Shown: positions 45,375 to 57,639 of the stretch, one piece after another
Position numbering within the stretch: position 1 is the stretch's first letter
How the letters are laid out: every line of letters starts with the position of its first letter
Assembly: GCA_947652605.1 (NCBI GenBank)
Contig: OX393579.1
Span: 18,683,674 to 18,747,673, forward strand
Length of the DNA: 64,000 nt
Direction: 5' to 3'
Origin: Elmis aenea
Lineage: Eukaryota > Arthropoda > Insecta > Coleoptera > Elmidae
Translations under genes and position numbers: made by a program
The notes under the pieces: generated by a model
The model's database searches: none
The model's input: the letters and a program-made list of their open reading frames with translations, nothing else
Told to the model about the DNA's origin: nothing

Positions 45375-45838
45375 CAGGATGTTCCATTAAAAAAAAATTA
45401 CTTATTCGAGCTTAAAATTCAGCTAAATCGACCGACGAAAACAAGCACCCTGTGTATTATTTTAAATGTTTAATTATTCAGAAGGCACTATAGCAGGATT
45501 GTTAACGAAACTCCCAAATTATTTTATACTTACTGGCGTTATTGAATCGCTAAATAAAAATATTTTGTTACAAATCTGTATCAGTCAATATTTTCAAAAA
45601 ACGTAAATAACTCGAAAACAATTGATTTTAGGTACAACAAACCTCGTATATTTTGGAAAGAAAATTCAATTTGGAATCTAAAAAGTGAAAAATATACAGG
45701 GTGTTGCATTTTCGCGGCAACTAAACACTCGGTATAGCTGAAAACAATTTTAGGTTATGAAGCACATGATCTCCAACAAATTTTGTTTTGAAACTTATTT
45801 GTTAAAAGAATAATAAACGATATATGAAGGAAATACGC
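45375..45838. repeat. Stacked mariner-type arms
   Basis: CAGGATGTTCCATT after TA (45373-45374) starts an arm related to 18843-19145. A second left end CAGGGTGTTGCATTTTCGCG starts at 45697 after TA. Neither has a visible partner. Confidence 0.55.
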
Positions 45839-46640
45839 ACTAGGTCCCAGTTATCGTAAACAGCATGGGGATCTCGTAAACGGTAGAGATACAGAGTTGG
45901 TTAAATGAGTCAAAATGTTCTATGATTTTAAGAGCAACTATTCTATGAAAACAAATCTTCAAAAAAAATGATAGTTTTTGCGCTATTCATAAAAAACTAA
46001 AACTAATATGCTTAGGAAAATATAGTATGTACAAAGTGCAGATCTCAAATTTGTTTTGCCCGATGGAGAGTGGGCTACACTTTGAATGCATGTTATCATT
46101 TAGATTCAATGGTAATAGTAACTGAAAAATTTAAACTATTATGAATTGTTAGAAAATCTTAAATTATTAAAGTTTTTGTATTTAATTAAGTACAGCTAGT
46201 TTATTTATGAGATGGTTTGTTGTTTAATGGCCACTTTGATTAGGTAAACTTAATAAAACTATAAAATTGTAATAACTTGCTTATTTTTAAAGATAAATCC
46301 AACAACCCATACATGAATAAAACAAGAAAAAAAACTCTTTTTAATGGTGTCAGAACCCGTATTTAAAATAACAAAAACAAGATATGTAAAATTTATTAAA
46401 AAATTTCAAATCTACTCAAAAAAGTGTCCTAATAATGGCGGTAAAATTTTAAATAACCAAGTTATAAGGAAAAATCAAAAACGTCATTTTTTAAAATTTT
46501 TTATATGAATAGCGCAAAAACTATAAATTTTTTAATATTTGTTTTTAAGGAATAGTTGCTCTTAAATCATTTGACCATTTAACCAACTCTCTTACCGTGT
46601 ACTAGATCCCTATGCTGTTCACGATAACTGGGACATCCTG
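45839..46640. mobile_element. Palindromic mariner-type MITE
   Basis: Left CACTAGGTCCCAGTTATCGT and right ACGATAACTGGGACATCCTG are inverted, with TA after the right end (46641-46642). Inner arms share AGCAACTATTC, GCGCTATTCAT and GATCTCGTAAACGGTAGAG words in mirrored form. The centre (46030-46320) is the uninterrupted counterpart of 20690-22500. Confidence 0.75.
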
Positions 46641-46805
46641 TATAAAAATAAAAGGATATATTGTTAAAATATGTGGACGTGTGAGGCAGGATATCAAAAA
46701 ATGCTTGGACGTCTTAAGTGCTACTAACCACAAGCAATACACTAGTGACTAAAGTTCGTTTTTGGAAAAATGTATAGCCTTTGCAGCCGCTATTTGGTCT
46801 CTTAA

Positions 46806-49033
46806 CCCTAGTCTGCATTCATGGGGCCGCCACGGCCCACCGATTTTAATTGTTAATAACGACTCTATAGTTTAATTTCATATATTCATATTTTAATTTT
46901 AAGTAATCCTTCTTCTCATCATTCTTATTGAGATTTTGTGACAAGAAAATGTATTGCTCGTATACATCAATTATAAAAAATATTTGAATAATTCTGCACG
47001 CTAGATGCCTTCATGGTGCCGCTGCGGCCCACCTTATCAATGCATGATGTCATGCTTAGATCTAACGTGTCCGCACTAAACGTAGCTAGTAGACTGTGGT
47101 AATAATTTATTCAGAGTGTTCTTTTGTGCAAATTTAACAAGTAAGTATCATATAAAAGTATTAATTTATATAAATATCTATCTACATTGGATATGTATTA
47201 TTATCATATACGTAAACATAAAATTTACCTATATCTAATGGTGTAATACTTTTATAACGTTTTATAACTTCATTCAATAGGTATCACTCATTTTATATTA
47301 TCAGTTTCACAAAAAAAAAAACAGTTTTTGATTGTACACTAAAATGTCAGTTGTTACCATTAGCTTATTACTTCTTGTTTTTTCAGCAACCTATTTATTA
47401 CTGTTGGGTGATGACCGTCAACTATACTGTCATTCGACTAATCACCAACTGCCACAACATAGGTCGCCAGCTGTCAAGTAGCTTATAAATAGCTGCCATC
47501 AGTTTATTCAATAAAGCCTTTTCTTTTAACACTCCCCTCTCATTCATACAATTACTAGATAAAATGTCTCGACGCGGTCTAACCGATGAAGAACTTCGTT
47601 TAGCTCTTGATTTCGACGATGAACCGGATGATGAAACAACTTTTCATAATGAAATTTCTAGTGACGAGTAGAATGATAATTACGATGATGATAACGATGA
47701 TAATGAAGAAGATCATATAAGCGAAAATTCGGATGTTGACGATACATGTGAATTTCAAGAAACCGATGAAACTACACCTGAAGAAGAACCAAATACGAAT
47801 ATTTTGCCAAATAATGATTTTCATGAGTTGCCAAAAGATAATACTAAATGGTATTGTAATCCACAACTATTTGGTCGAACTCCTACACACAACATTATAA
47901 AGGGATCTGTTGATAAGGTCATTCTTCCTCCAGGCCGTATAATAGAGGAACCAATTGATGCATTTCGCTTGTATATAACGGACGAAACTATGCATAAAAT
48001 TGTTACATATACAAACATTGAAGCTGAGCGAGTACATAGAGAAAAAGTATTAGTAAAAAAGTGGAAAGATGTTGATTCCATAGAAATAGATGCATTTATT
48101 GGAATTTTATTGACAGCAGGGCACATGCAATTATCACATCTAAGTTCCAAGCGACTTTGGACTAAATTGTACGGACCAGTTATCTTTCGCGCAACAATGT
48201 CTTACAACCGCTTCAAAGAAATTCTACGCTTCATTAGATTTGATGATAGATCATCTAGACGAACTAGGAGAGAAAATGATAAGCTTGCACCAATCCGAGA
48301 AATATGGGATATGGTAAATATAAATTTGAAAAAATATTACATGCCTGGAGCAACCATTACTGTTGATGAGCAACTTGTGGGCTTTAGAGGACGTTGTCCC
48401 TTTAAACAATATATCCCGTCTAAACCAGCTAAATATGCCATGAAAATGTTTTGGGCCAACGACTATGCAACGGGTTATCCTCTAAATGGCTTGCCATATT
48501 TAGGCAAAGATATATGATGCACCTAGCACGTCTTTTGAGCCACCTACAAAAGTAAAACGATCAGCTTGTTATCTTTGTGAAAAAAGAAGAAAAATATTTC
48601 AAATTTGCGAATTGTGTAAAAAAAATGTTTGCAAAGGACATTCGAAAATAGTGTGCCATAATTGTGTACAATAATCGTATATAAGAATAAATTGTTTATC
48701 ATGACTTTATAAATAAATATTTCGTTTAGTTTATTACTGGCATCACCATTTTATTTTATAAATATGTAAATTAATTGTGTTATTGCAAATAAGTAGTTTT
48801 GTTTAATATTAACATCGCTAATTTATTTTATAAATACCTTACTGATTTATTGTTATAATTTTAAATTTACAAATATGTTTCAAATATATGTAATGTACCC
48901 TATATTCATTTATTACTTTCAATAAACATTATATAGCAATTTTATTTACAGAGCCAAAGCATTATTTTCAGCGTGGGCCGCAGAGGCCCAAGCAGTGCTG
49001 CTACGTAACTTATACCATGAATGCAGACTAGGG
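46806..49033 (+). mobile_element. piggyBac-type element, internally deleted
   Basis: Inverted ends CCCTAGTCTGCATTCATGG and CCATGAATGCAGACTAGGG lie between TTAA duplications (46802-46805, 49034-49037). Subterminal GGGCCGCxxCGGCCCACC words occur at 46826 and again at 47017 on the left and as GTGGGCCGCAGAGGCCCA on the right, probably transposase-binding sites. TTAA specificity and the encoded protein identify piggyBac. Confidence 0.95.
47564..48674 (+). pseudogene. piggyBac transposase, stop codon and central deletion
   Basis: ATG 47564 begins MSRRGLTDEELRLAL, an acidic Asp/Glu-rich N-terminus typical of piggyBac transposases. An in-frame TAG (47669-47671) replaces codon 36, after which the same frame continues to 48514. 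It covers the dimerisation/DNA-binding region and the start of the RNase H-like fold: GATITVDEQLVGFRGRCPF holds the first catalytic Asp. At about 48500 the sequence jumps to the C-terminal cysteine-rich domain (CYLCEKRRKIF, CELCKKNVCKGHS, CHNC, ending CVQ), in another frame. The part with the second and third catalytic Asp is missing. The copy cannot make active transposase; the TIRs are intact, so mobilisation by another copy was possible. Confidence 0.9.
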
Positions 49034-49069
49034 TTAAATAACGGATTTCGACCAAATCGTACCTGTTAC

Positions 49070-49235
49070 ATGGGCGTCCACAGGGGAGGGCAAACGGGGC
49101 ACCTGCCCCTCCCTGGAATCGAGTACTCCATTAATGACCAAATGAAAGAGGGTCAAGTTAAAAGATCGTTAATATTTTAATGTATTTCTTTGCAAGCTTT
49201 GCCTCCCCCTGGATCATTTTCTGCGGACGCCCATG
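49070..49235. mobile_element. Short TIR element with 8-bp duplication
   Basis: ATGGGCGTCCACAGGGGAGG and CTGCGGACGCCCATG are inverted; CCTGTTAC flanks both sides (49062-49069, 49236-49243). It inserted 33 bases after the piggyBac element. 8-bp duplications occur in hAT and P-type elements; the termini do not decide. Confidence 0.8.
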
Positions 49236-49243
49236 CCTGTTAC

Positions 49244-50370
49244 TCATATTATGCTTTGTTTTGTGTTTGCAATAATAGTATTTTGGATTAAATTTAGAGG
49301 TGTGTATAATAGATTTTTAACTTTTAAATAATTTTTACTTTTGAACACCCATGGTTTAATATTTACCGAGTTTCAATAACAAAACAGATATTAGCACGCG
49401 TTATTATTACTGCTAGGGCATTATTTCCCAAAAATGACTATTATTCAGATTTTTTTAAATCTACCTATTCTTAAATTGTTGGTGTAATTAACTAAAAACA
49501 TCAATAGCAAAGAATTTCTTTTATTTCATAACGCTCGTTATTTTTGGTGTTTCTGGCAACATTTAAAAAAATAAACACTATTCTCAATTTATTACAAACA
49601 CCTGGTTAAGCAAATACACCAAACTTTTGCAAAAAGCACTTTAAAATCGTTCTTGATCGTCGATAGGTATATCGCCACCTTCAACTTCGCTGGATTATGC
49701 GGTTTTTTCTTAAAAGTTTTTTCCTCGATCGATGAATTATTCATTAAGCTCCATACACGATCAGAAAATTATTTTCAAAAATAAACAAACTTTTTTATTT
49801 GTTAATCGCTTGAGGTTCTACCCTGTTAAAAACCTAAATTTAAAAAAAAGGATGAGCATGTACCTTTTCTTCTTACTCAAAAATTAAAAAAATTTCTGAC
49901 ATCCTGAATAAACGTGCCGGTAAGCAAAACCAACAAAAAACACCATTAACAGCGTGATTTCCCTAAAAAGACGTATTTTCCAAGCAAAATAATCTTTTAA
50001 TGGAAATGTTGCTTTCATGCACTTGTTTGTTTATCTGAAACAGCTTTTTACATCATTTACGAAATTATCATACCATAATATTTGTTCTGAAACCTTACAG
50101 AGATATAAAAATACCGAGAGCGTAAAATCAGAGCAGTCAAAAACAACAGGTTGAACTTAAAAAGACAGCTGAAGGTGTTACTTACTGTTCGCGTGTAAAA
50201 ATTCTGTGCATATCGGATTTCTATTGTGCACAAATTTATGTAACCGAAACCTAACACAAAAACCTTTAATAGTATATTACAAATTACATGATACATAGGT
50301 ACGATTTATCGGTTTTTGGCTAATAGTAAACACACTTGTACGATGTACGTACGAACGTACGTTAGTAACT
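49244..50370. other. No gene recognised
   Basis: AT-rich, no convincing coding frame or complete element. Confidence 0.45.
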
Positions 50371-50372
50371 GT

Positions 50373-50565
50373 CAAGATTGACGTAAGTCTACTTTAACTT
50401 TTCTAAACAAGTGTGCTTTTTGCTTTAAGTACCGTGCGTAAGGACTCGCTTACTATGCATGCAGGATGGGTTTGACGTGAGCCTACTTTGATAATCTCTA
50501 AAAAAAAAAACTGTGCTTGTAGCTTGCCGTGCGTAAAGACCCACTTACTATGCATGCAGGCTGTA
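50373..50565. repeat. Imperfect tandem duplication, about 95 bp
   Basis: TTGACGTAAGTCTACTTT...CCGTGCGTAAGGACTCGCTTACTATGCATGCAGG is followed directly by TTTGACGTGAGCCTACTTT...CCGTGCGTAAAGACCCACTTACTATGCATGCAGG. The two units diverge mainly in an A-rich middle. Function unknown. Confidence 0.8.
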
Positions 50566-51540
50566 CAGTAATAGTCATTTACAATAGTGGTCGTAGAAAA
50601 AGCATTTTGTAGTACCGGTGAGAATAAGTTTACTACCTATACAGAATGATACTAATTCTTGAGGCGACCGTTGAAATTGCGTTTATTATTAAAGATAGAG
50701 CTAAGTTTTAATTTGGAGAAGTTGCTTTATCAAAATATTCCTAAAAACTGAAAAATTAACTTTTCGTTTTTTCGTTAATAACTTTTTTGTTTACGAAGAT
50801 TTTGTTTGGTTGCAAATTTTTATTCTGCATTTAATCAGATTATTGCGTGGTCGATTCGATTTTGTTTTTTTAACATCAAGTTACTTAATGTAAATAAGCT
50901 TAATTAATAACTAATGTAAGTGATTTTTAATAAATAAATAACTTAAATAATCAAATACATATCTGATTTTCACCTAATTGGCTAGAACCTTTTTCTGATT
51001 TAACAAATACATTAGTTTAATTATTATTCATTAATATTAATCGAGGAGATATTGCATGAAAACTGTTTTAACACAAACAAGATACTTTTGGAGAGAGAAA
51101 AATTTGTTAGAAAAACATCAAAAATTTTCATCTGCGAAGAAAATGTAATTTTTCCGAAATAGAATGCAGGTTTAGGTATTAAACAAATAACAAACAAGAC
51201 ATTTAACAACCGATGTTTATGAAAAAACTCATTCGTAAATCGAGAACTGTTTGCTTTTATGTTTGCTATGCAACTTAATATGATAAAAAGTAATTAAATT
51301 TGTAACAGAACCGTTAAAAATGCAACGAAAAATTATTTTCAAAATTGAAAAAAAAACTACCTAATACAATATATTTCTTAAGTCGAATTTCAGTCAGGTT
51401 GTATACGAAAAAGTAAAAAAATCACTGCCAAGTTGACAAAATTAAATCTTTTTTTTAATATAAAAACACCATGTCTCTAAAAATTAAAAGTTTCTTCGCC
51501 AGAAATATGTAAAAACATGTAATTACTAATAAACTATTTA
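50566..51540. other. No gene recognised
   Basis: AT-rich, no assignable feature. Confidence 0.45.
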
Positions 51541-51548
51541 CTATAAAG

Positions 51549-51691
51549 CAGGGCTTCGAACCGGAACTGAACCGAAAACCGGAAAAACCATTATTTTTGT
51601 CGGAACGAAAACCGGAACTGAACCGATATATATTTTTTTAATTGAACCGGAACGAAAACCGAAACGAAAAAAATTACGGTTCGAAGCCCTG
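51549..51691. mobile_element. 143-bp hAT-type MITE
   Basis: Ends CAGGGCTTCGAACCGGAAC and ACGGTTCGAAGCCCTG with perfect 8-bp duplication CTATAAAG (51541-51548, 51692-51699). The interior repeats GAACCGAAAACCGGAA words. Confidence 0.95.
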
Positions 51692-51699
51692 CTATAAAG

Positions 51700-52361
51700 T
51701 GTACAGAAAATGTTTTACAACACTACGAAAATCTTACGAATGCATTCAAAAAAATAACCTCCTTTAGGGACAATTAAATTAAAGGAAAAGTACAATTTGC
51801 AAGTAATTTTATACACAATTTTGTGAAGAAAGAAAATACGTGTCACTTCATAACATTTCTATGTAGAAACTGACTTTCAAATTTTATTACAGTTTGATTT
51901 GTTTGATTTTCAAATCACGAACAAAGCTGACGGTTATAACAAGCTACCAATCTACAAACAGTGTCTATACGTTAACTAATATTAACTTTGTTTCGTTATT
52001 AGGAAAATTACGTGCATAGTTTCATGCGTCAAAATACGTATATTGTATCACACAGACCTAAGAGAATTCAAACTAATCAAATGAAAATGATTGTTCGTTT
52101 GCTTTATAATAACAAAAGCTTTGTATATAGAATGAATATCTGTAAAAATAAAAGTTATAAGAGAAGTCTAAAGTGTTTTTCTCATACCGTAAGGGAGAAT
52201 TTTTTTTACACAGCGATGTCAAAGTGAAATGAAGAATAAAAGTTGTGAACATGGCATATTGGCACTCTTCAATTAAGAGAGGGCTTTACTGTAAGATCAA
52301 TTTTATGATGTGGAAATAGGGTTTGCTTATATTTTGATATATTATTCGTCGCGATGTTCTT
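51700..52361. other. No gene recognised
   Basis: AT-rich. The 71-codon frame at 52012-52227 has no known motif. Confidence 0.45.
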
Positions 52362-52553
52362 CAATTATACGAAGGCTTAGAAGGGCCACCGAAAATAATA
52401 TTAAAAAGGTGAAATTTCACCTTTTATCTTGAAATTTCAACTTTGTAAAAAGGTGAAATTTCACCTTTTTTCTTGAAATTTCAACTTTTCAAAAACTTTT
52501 TTAAGTGACGTAATTAAAGCACCTATCTCTTTAAGGAGATAAAAATTAATATA

Positions 52554-53221
52554 CAGGTTGAGACATCACTCGTGACACCCCTACTTATTTTGTTATTATG
52601 ACACCCCCACTTATTTTGTTATTGGAAAGAATTATCAAAAAAAGTTTCAAATAAAAGTTGTTTGATACAGTATTTCCCAAAATGTTTTAATGTCAAATTT
52701 TTGTTTTCTATTATTTTTTAGGAGTTACGGCACCATATTGTTTTTTCTTTTTAATGGCACTATACATATTTTTTTATACGCTTTGAAAGACATTTTCTTT
52801 TTTTTTTTCAACGCACTAAAACTTTTTTAATTAATTTACATTGGTAGGCTTAAAAATAATACAAAATGGTAAAATATTTAAAAAAAAGTTAATTAGGTTA
52901 CAACTGTAAACACAAAACTACTGTAATACATTTTTTACCGTTTTGTATTATTTTCAAAGCCTACTAATGTAAATTAATTAATATTGTACGCTTTTAAAAC
53001 AAAATTGTTCTCTTGCGATCTTCTTAAACATTTTGTTATGTACCTAAGGGTTTAAAAGTTTTAGTGCGTTGAAAAGAGAAAAAAAGTCTTTCAAACCGTA
53101 TAAAAAAATATGGATGGTGCCATTTAAAAAATAAATATATGGTGGCGTAACTCCTAAAAAAAACAAAAGAAAACAAAAATTTGACACGACAATATATTTT
53201 GGAAAATACTGTATCAAACTC
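52554..53221. repeat. Right-truncated family S MITE inside the fold-back element
   Basis: CAGGTTGAGACATCACTCGT after TA (52552-52553) begins a copy of 31110-32095. A short CACCCCTACTTATTTTGTTAT stretch is duplicated near 52580-52620. The copy ends after TACTGTATCAAAC, about 100 bases before the expected right terminus. Confidence 0.8.
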
Positions 53222-53300
53222 TTATTAATTTTTATCTCCTAAAAGAGATAGGTGCTTTAATTACGTCACCTAGAAAAGTTCAATTTCAACTTTTCAAAAA

Positions 53301-53632
53301 GGTGAAATTTCACCTTTTTAAAAAAAAAATTAAGAAAAAAGGTGAAATTTCACCTTTTTGAAAAGTTGAAATTTCAAGAAAAAAGGTGAAATTTCACCTT
53401 TTTGTAAAGTTGAAATTTCAAGATAAAAGGTGAAATTTCACCTTTTCACAAAGTCGAAATTTCAAGATAAAAGGTGAAATTTCACCTTTTCACAAAGTTG
53501 AAATTTCAAGATAAAAGGTGAAATTTCACCTTTTTACAAAGTTGAAATTTCAAGATAAAAGGTGAAATTTCACCTTTTTAAAAAGTTGAAATTTCAAGAT
53601 AAAAGGTGAAATTTCACCTTTTTAATATTATT
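53301..53632. repeat. 44-bp tandem array with perfect palindromes
   Basis: Units AAGGTGAAATTTCACCTTTT followed by a second short palindrome GTTGAAATTTCAA and a linker; spacing is exactly 44 bases from 53341 to 53605. Each unit can fold as a 20- to 22-base hairpin. Confidence 0.9.
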
Positions 53633-53804
53633 TTCGGTGGCCCTTCTAAGCCTTCGTACAATTAAACGCAATACGTGCTTTTTTCTTTTTATTTTTTTAC
53701 TCAAGATACACCACATATTGCACTCTTATTAGTCCATTTTCTCTTGGACGGATGGATCCAATGAACTTCAAACAATCCATTTTATCAGATAGTTGTTAAC
53801 AATA

Positions 53805-54933
53805 CAGGGTGGTCCAAATTCGATGGGATGCATGGGTATCTCGGTTAATATTTAAGATAGAGAAACGATTAAATTACCAAAAATGTGCAGTTTTTTGAGA
53901 CAAACTTAGAACCGTTTTCAAAAATATTCTATTATTTCCCGTTTTTGAGTTATTGAATAAAAAGTGTTTTTTTTTCATATTAATAATGTGTCATATCTCC
54001 ATTATTGTTGTAAATATCGGAAATATTTATAAAGTCTGTTTTTAGATATTTTTATGCTTAATTTGATTATACTAAAACACATTTTTTACGCTCGCCGTTA
54101 AAAAGTTATGACACAAACTTACCTTTTTTTAAATGGGAACGATAGTTGGCTATGACCTATTTAAACGCCTTATTTTTTCCCATTCCAAATGTGTAAGGGT
54201 CGATGTATTTATTTTTAATAATACGTAAGTTATAAAGGTTTTTTAGTTTTTTTTTAAGAAAATCATATTAGGCAATGAAAACAAAAAAAAAAGGAGTAAA
54301 ACCTTTTAAAACTCATGTGGTACAAGTTACCAAGGTTTTTTTAATTTGTTGTTGAGATAAACATTGTAAATATTTGAAAATAGGAAAACAACGATATAGT
54401 CGGAATCGGCAGTAATGTAGTACCTATATTGCTGTTTATCTTAAGTTCAAAACTTTCTTATGTTTATCTCAACAACAAATTAAAAAACCTTGGTAACTTG
54501 TACCACATGAGTTTTATAAGGTTTTACACCTTGTTTTTTTTTCACAGCCTACTATGATTTACTTAAAAAAAAAACTAAAAAACCTTCATAACTTGTGTAT
54601 TATTAAAAATAAATACATGAAAAAGGTAACATTGTGTCATAACTTTTTAACGGCGAGCGTAAATTTTTTTTTAGTATAATCAAATTAAACGTAAAAATAT
54701 CTAAAAATTATTATATTGAAAATATTTACAACAATAACGGAGATATGACACATTATTAATATGACAAAAAAACACTTTTTATTCAATAACTTGAAAACCG
54801 GAAATGATAGAATATTTTTGAAAACGGTTCTGAGTTTGTCTCAAAAAACCACATTTTTGGTAATTTGACCGTTTCTCTATCTTAAATATTAACCGAGATA
54901 CCCATGCAATCCCATCGAATTTGGACCACCCTG
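53805..54933. mobile_element. Full-length palindromic mariner-type MITE (family A)
   Basis: Ends CAGGGTGGTCCAAATTCGAT and complement, TA at 53803-53804 and 54934-54935. Near-identical layout to 13000-14220, with the centre near 54410 (AGTCGGAATCGGCAGTAATG). The right arm lacks a stretch of about 90 bases present in the left. No coding frame. Confidence 0.9.
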
Positions 54934-54935
54934 TA

Positions 54936-56085
54936 CAATCTATTACAAAAAATATCTCAAACAATCCGATATTTTTAGAGGCACAATTTAAAAAGTCCTG
55001 GTAAAACTTGGACATCCCTCGTATTTAGTTAATACTTAACAAAACGTTACAAAACACGTTTTTGATTCTTAAACACAGTCAATCAGTTCAAAAACGATGA
55101 GGCAATTCTAAAATTAAATGCCTCAACTGTTTCGTTTCATTTTTAGTTCGTTAAGTTCATAATAAACAATCCCTGCTTAATTCATACAAAGAATATTTCA
55201 TAAACACAGAACAATTCATAAAATTATGTTAAGTCTGCGGGCATTTCATTATTAAAAAAAAAAAAACAGGAAAAGGAATATCGCGTTCATCACGATTTCA
55301 TTACAATTTATTAAGGCATAAAATAAGAAACCTCGAGCTATTAGATTCTGTATTACGTTTTTGTGGTCAAATTTAAAAGAAAGTGCTGAAAGGCATACGT
55401 TTTTTTTTAGTTTTTCTGCAATCGATACATTTTCCCAGGACTCACTGCAAAGAATATAATTAAACAATAAAGCAAACAAATTTGTTTAGCGAATATAAAG
55501 GTGTTAATCTTAAAAGGAAATACTTAACGATCCAACATTAATACAATTAAATCATTAATTTACTAATTAACAAAAACAATTAAAAATTACAGTCAATTAC
55601 TTCAATTGATATTAATACAGCATCATTATGCCTTAATCGTAAAAATTATAATTAACGTGTTGCTAATTCGTAGCATTCATTATGTAAGTAATTCAAAAAT
55701 CTCTTGCACTTTACCAACCAATCGAAATCTTTCACGTTATCACGTTTATCGCATGTGCCTTGCTTATTCTTGCAAAAACGTAAACAAACGAACGCAAGTG
55801 ACGTTACCAAAACAAAAAAATTTTAGCCATCATTTTTCATAGACTCCGTCACACAAATATTTACATAAATTTTGCTGCACCTTTATGGCACACTATTGTT
55901 ATTAGATTACTGTAATTGCCTTCTCAAAACATTTATTAAGCTAAATTATGGAAACATGTAGAAACCAAATTTGCATTTAAAAGTGAGATGTTCACAGTGT
56001 TAATGTTGACAAAATTAAAAAGTCTACCTTTTATCGATTGCAGTAATCCATTCCATGGTTAGTTTAATTCAAAAAAATTCTGCAC
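54936..56085. other. No gene recognised; lone mariner-type end
   Basis: GGACATCCCTCGTA near 55010-55021 resembles a decayed right TIR. The rest is AT-rich without an assignable frame. Confidence 0.4.
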
Positions 56086-56089
56086 GGTG

Positions 56090-56235
56090 CTAAAGAAATT
56101 ATTTAGCAACACTCGAGTAAGACGCGAATGTGCGGTCGACGAACATACCGCGGTTCTTCGACAAACAGCAAGCAACAACTGGCCGCGCGGTTCGCTGGCA
56201 CATTCCTGCAGATAGGTGTGCGCAAGGCAAAGAAC
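56090..56235. promoter_or_regulatory. GC-rich island, possible promoter or 5' UTR
   Basis: In a region of about 30% GC this 150-base stretch is roughly half GC and holds several CpGs (ACGCGAATGTGCGGTCGACG, CCGCGGTTC, GGCCGCGCGGTTCGC). No open frame or terminal repeats are seen. Such islands in insect DNA often mark promoters or first non-coding exons; this is inference. Confidence 0.35.
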
Positions 56236-56729
56236 CTTATTTGTAAACGGATTTTTTTGGTTTTATGCATGCAAAGTCGGAGATAAATTTAAATTAAATA
56301 ATACCCGCCTTAAATACGAAGTTGTTGCTTTTTTTTTATTAAACATGATGTAATTTATCTGCTTCTTACGCTAAATACTTCGAATTTTTTCAGTGAACTT
56401 CAAATTTAAGAGAAGTTTATGAACAAAATGTATTTGGAAGACACAACAATTTAATTTTAGCAGGTTCGTTTAGATATTTTTTTCAGCGTCGCGTTCCTGC
56501 TCAATTTTAACAAAATTTTTATTAAATTTTAAACATTTAATCTCTAAGCTCTGACTATTCTGTCATCAGTGATTCACAATTTACTCCAAAGTTATTTTAA
56601 TTGTTTTTTTTTTTTTAATGGATATCATGAAATATAAACTGACGTTTTAATTATCAAAAACTAGTAACACTCAAAAAGGATCAAATTATGGAGATTTCAA
56701 CTTTAAGTGATTAATTTATGTATACAGTT
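56236..56729. other. No gene recognised
   Basis: AT-rich, no feature. Confidence 0.45.
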
Positions 56730-56731
56730 TA

Positions 56732-57630
56732 CAGGATGACAATAATCCTCATGCGTCATAGGTAACTTTGTTATTATAAAAGTTACATAGTCGGTTAAAC
56801 TAGCAAAGTTCAGCAGAATTTTAAGACGAATTTTAAGCCATTTTAACATTTGCCTACAACTTCAACTTTTTTATATATGTATTTGAAAAAACTGAAAACA
56901 GACGATTCTTTAATGGCAAATATTTCTATAGCCACCTATGTTGAAACCAAAATGTGAAATGATTCCTGTAAATATTTTTACGTAGAAATGGAAAACAAAT
57001 ATCTAAACTGGCACAGTCGATTTTTGAGATGTAAGCAAAACTTTTTTTTTAATGGCTACCAGAGTGCTACGCGTTCATTAAAAAGCTAATGTTTTTCTGA
57101 TTACAGAAATGTAGGGCTGTCATATCTATTTTTAACACTTTTTTAAAAATTGCAAAAAAAATAAAACATTAGAAGTACTACATAATATAGGGGTACCTTG
57201 GATTTGAACAAAAATATCATGTTTTCTTGCTTTATATCTCATCATTAGAAACAATTGAAATTAGCAATAAAAGTAAATTAATTGAACATTAACAAATCAA
57301 ATACTTCGTTGCCATTATTAATAACTATGTACATAGATAATAATTAATACGGCTATAAATTAAATCAATAATTATATTCTAAGATTTGACAACCCATACA
57401 TTCTTCAATCTAGAAAAAATAAGATTTTTAATGCCATAGGCAACTGTGGTGCCATTTAAAAAATAATCAAGTTTGACTTATACCTCAAAAATCGAGTGTG
57501 CCATGACATTTTAGTTTTTTTTTCTAATTCAACGTAAACATATCTACAGGCATCAATTCACATTTTGGTTTTAACATAGGTGGTTATGAAATTTTTTACT
57601 GTTGAAAAAATCGTTTATTTGTAGTTTCTT
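56732..57630. repeat. Palindromic mariner-type MITE lacking its right end
   Basis: CAGGATGACAATAATCC after TA (56730-56731) starts a left arm that matches 22690-22797 in inverse. Mirrored inner words (CGATTTTTxxAAT, GCCACCTATGTTGAAACC, TTCACATTTTGG) show a palindrome centred near 57250. The final 100 bases of the right arm are missing. Confidence 0.65.
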
Positions 57631-57639
57631 CAAAATATT

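Larger units (their letters stand above)
52368..53658. mobile_element. Fold-back element built from palindromic 44-bp units
   Basis: Ends TACGAAGGCTTAGAAGGGCC and its complement are flanked by CAATTA (52362-52367, 53659-53664). Each arm continues ACCGAAAATAATATTAAAAA then into tandem units containing the palindrome GGTGAAATTTCACC: two on the left (52408, 52452) and eight on the right (53301, then 53341 to 53605). A mirrored inner pair (GTGACGTAATTAAAGCACCTATCTCTTT...) frames the centre, where a family S MITE has inserted. The 6-bp duplication does not match common hAT or mariner sizes, and the superfamily is not assigned. No protein is encoded. Confidence 0.85.

Noticed and set aside
47600..48150. 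Minus-strand frames opposite the piggyBac transposase
   Set aside because: Low-complexity hydrophobic translation of the acidic N-terminal coding region; no motif.
53301..53632. CRISPR-like array (regular palindromic repeats)
   Set aside because: The linkers between repeats are themselves repeated rather than unique spacers, no cas genes are present, and the array lies inside an inverted-repeat element of a eukaryotic genome.
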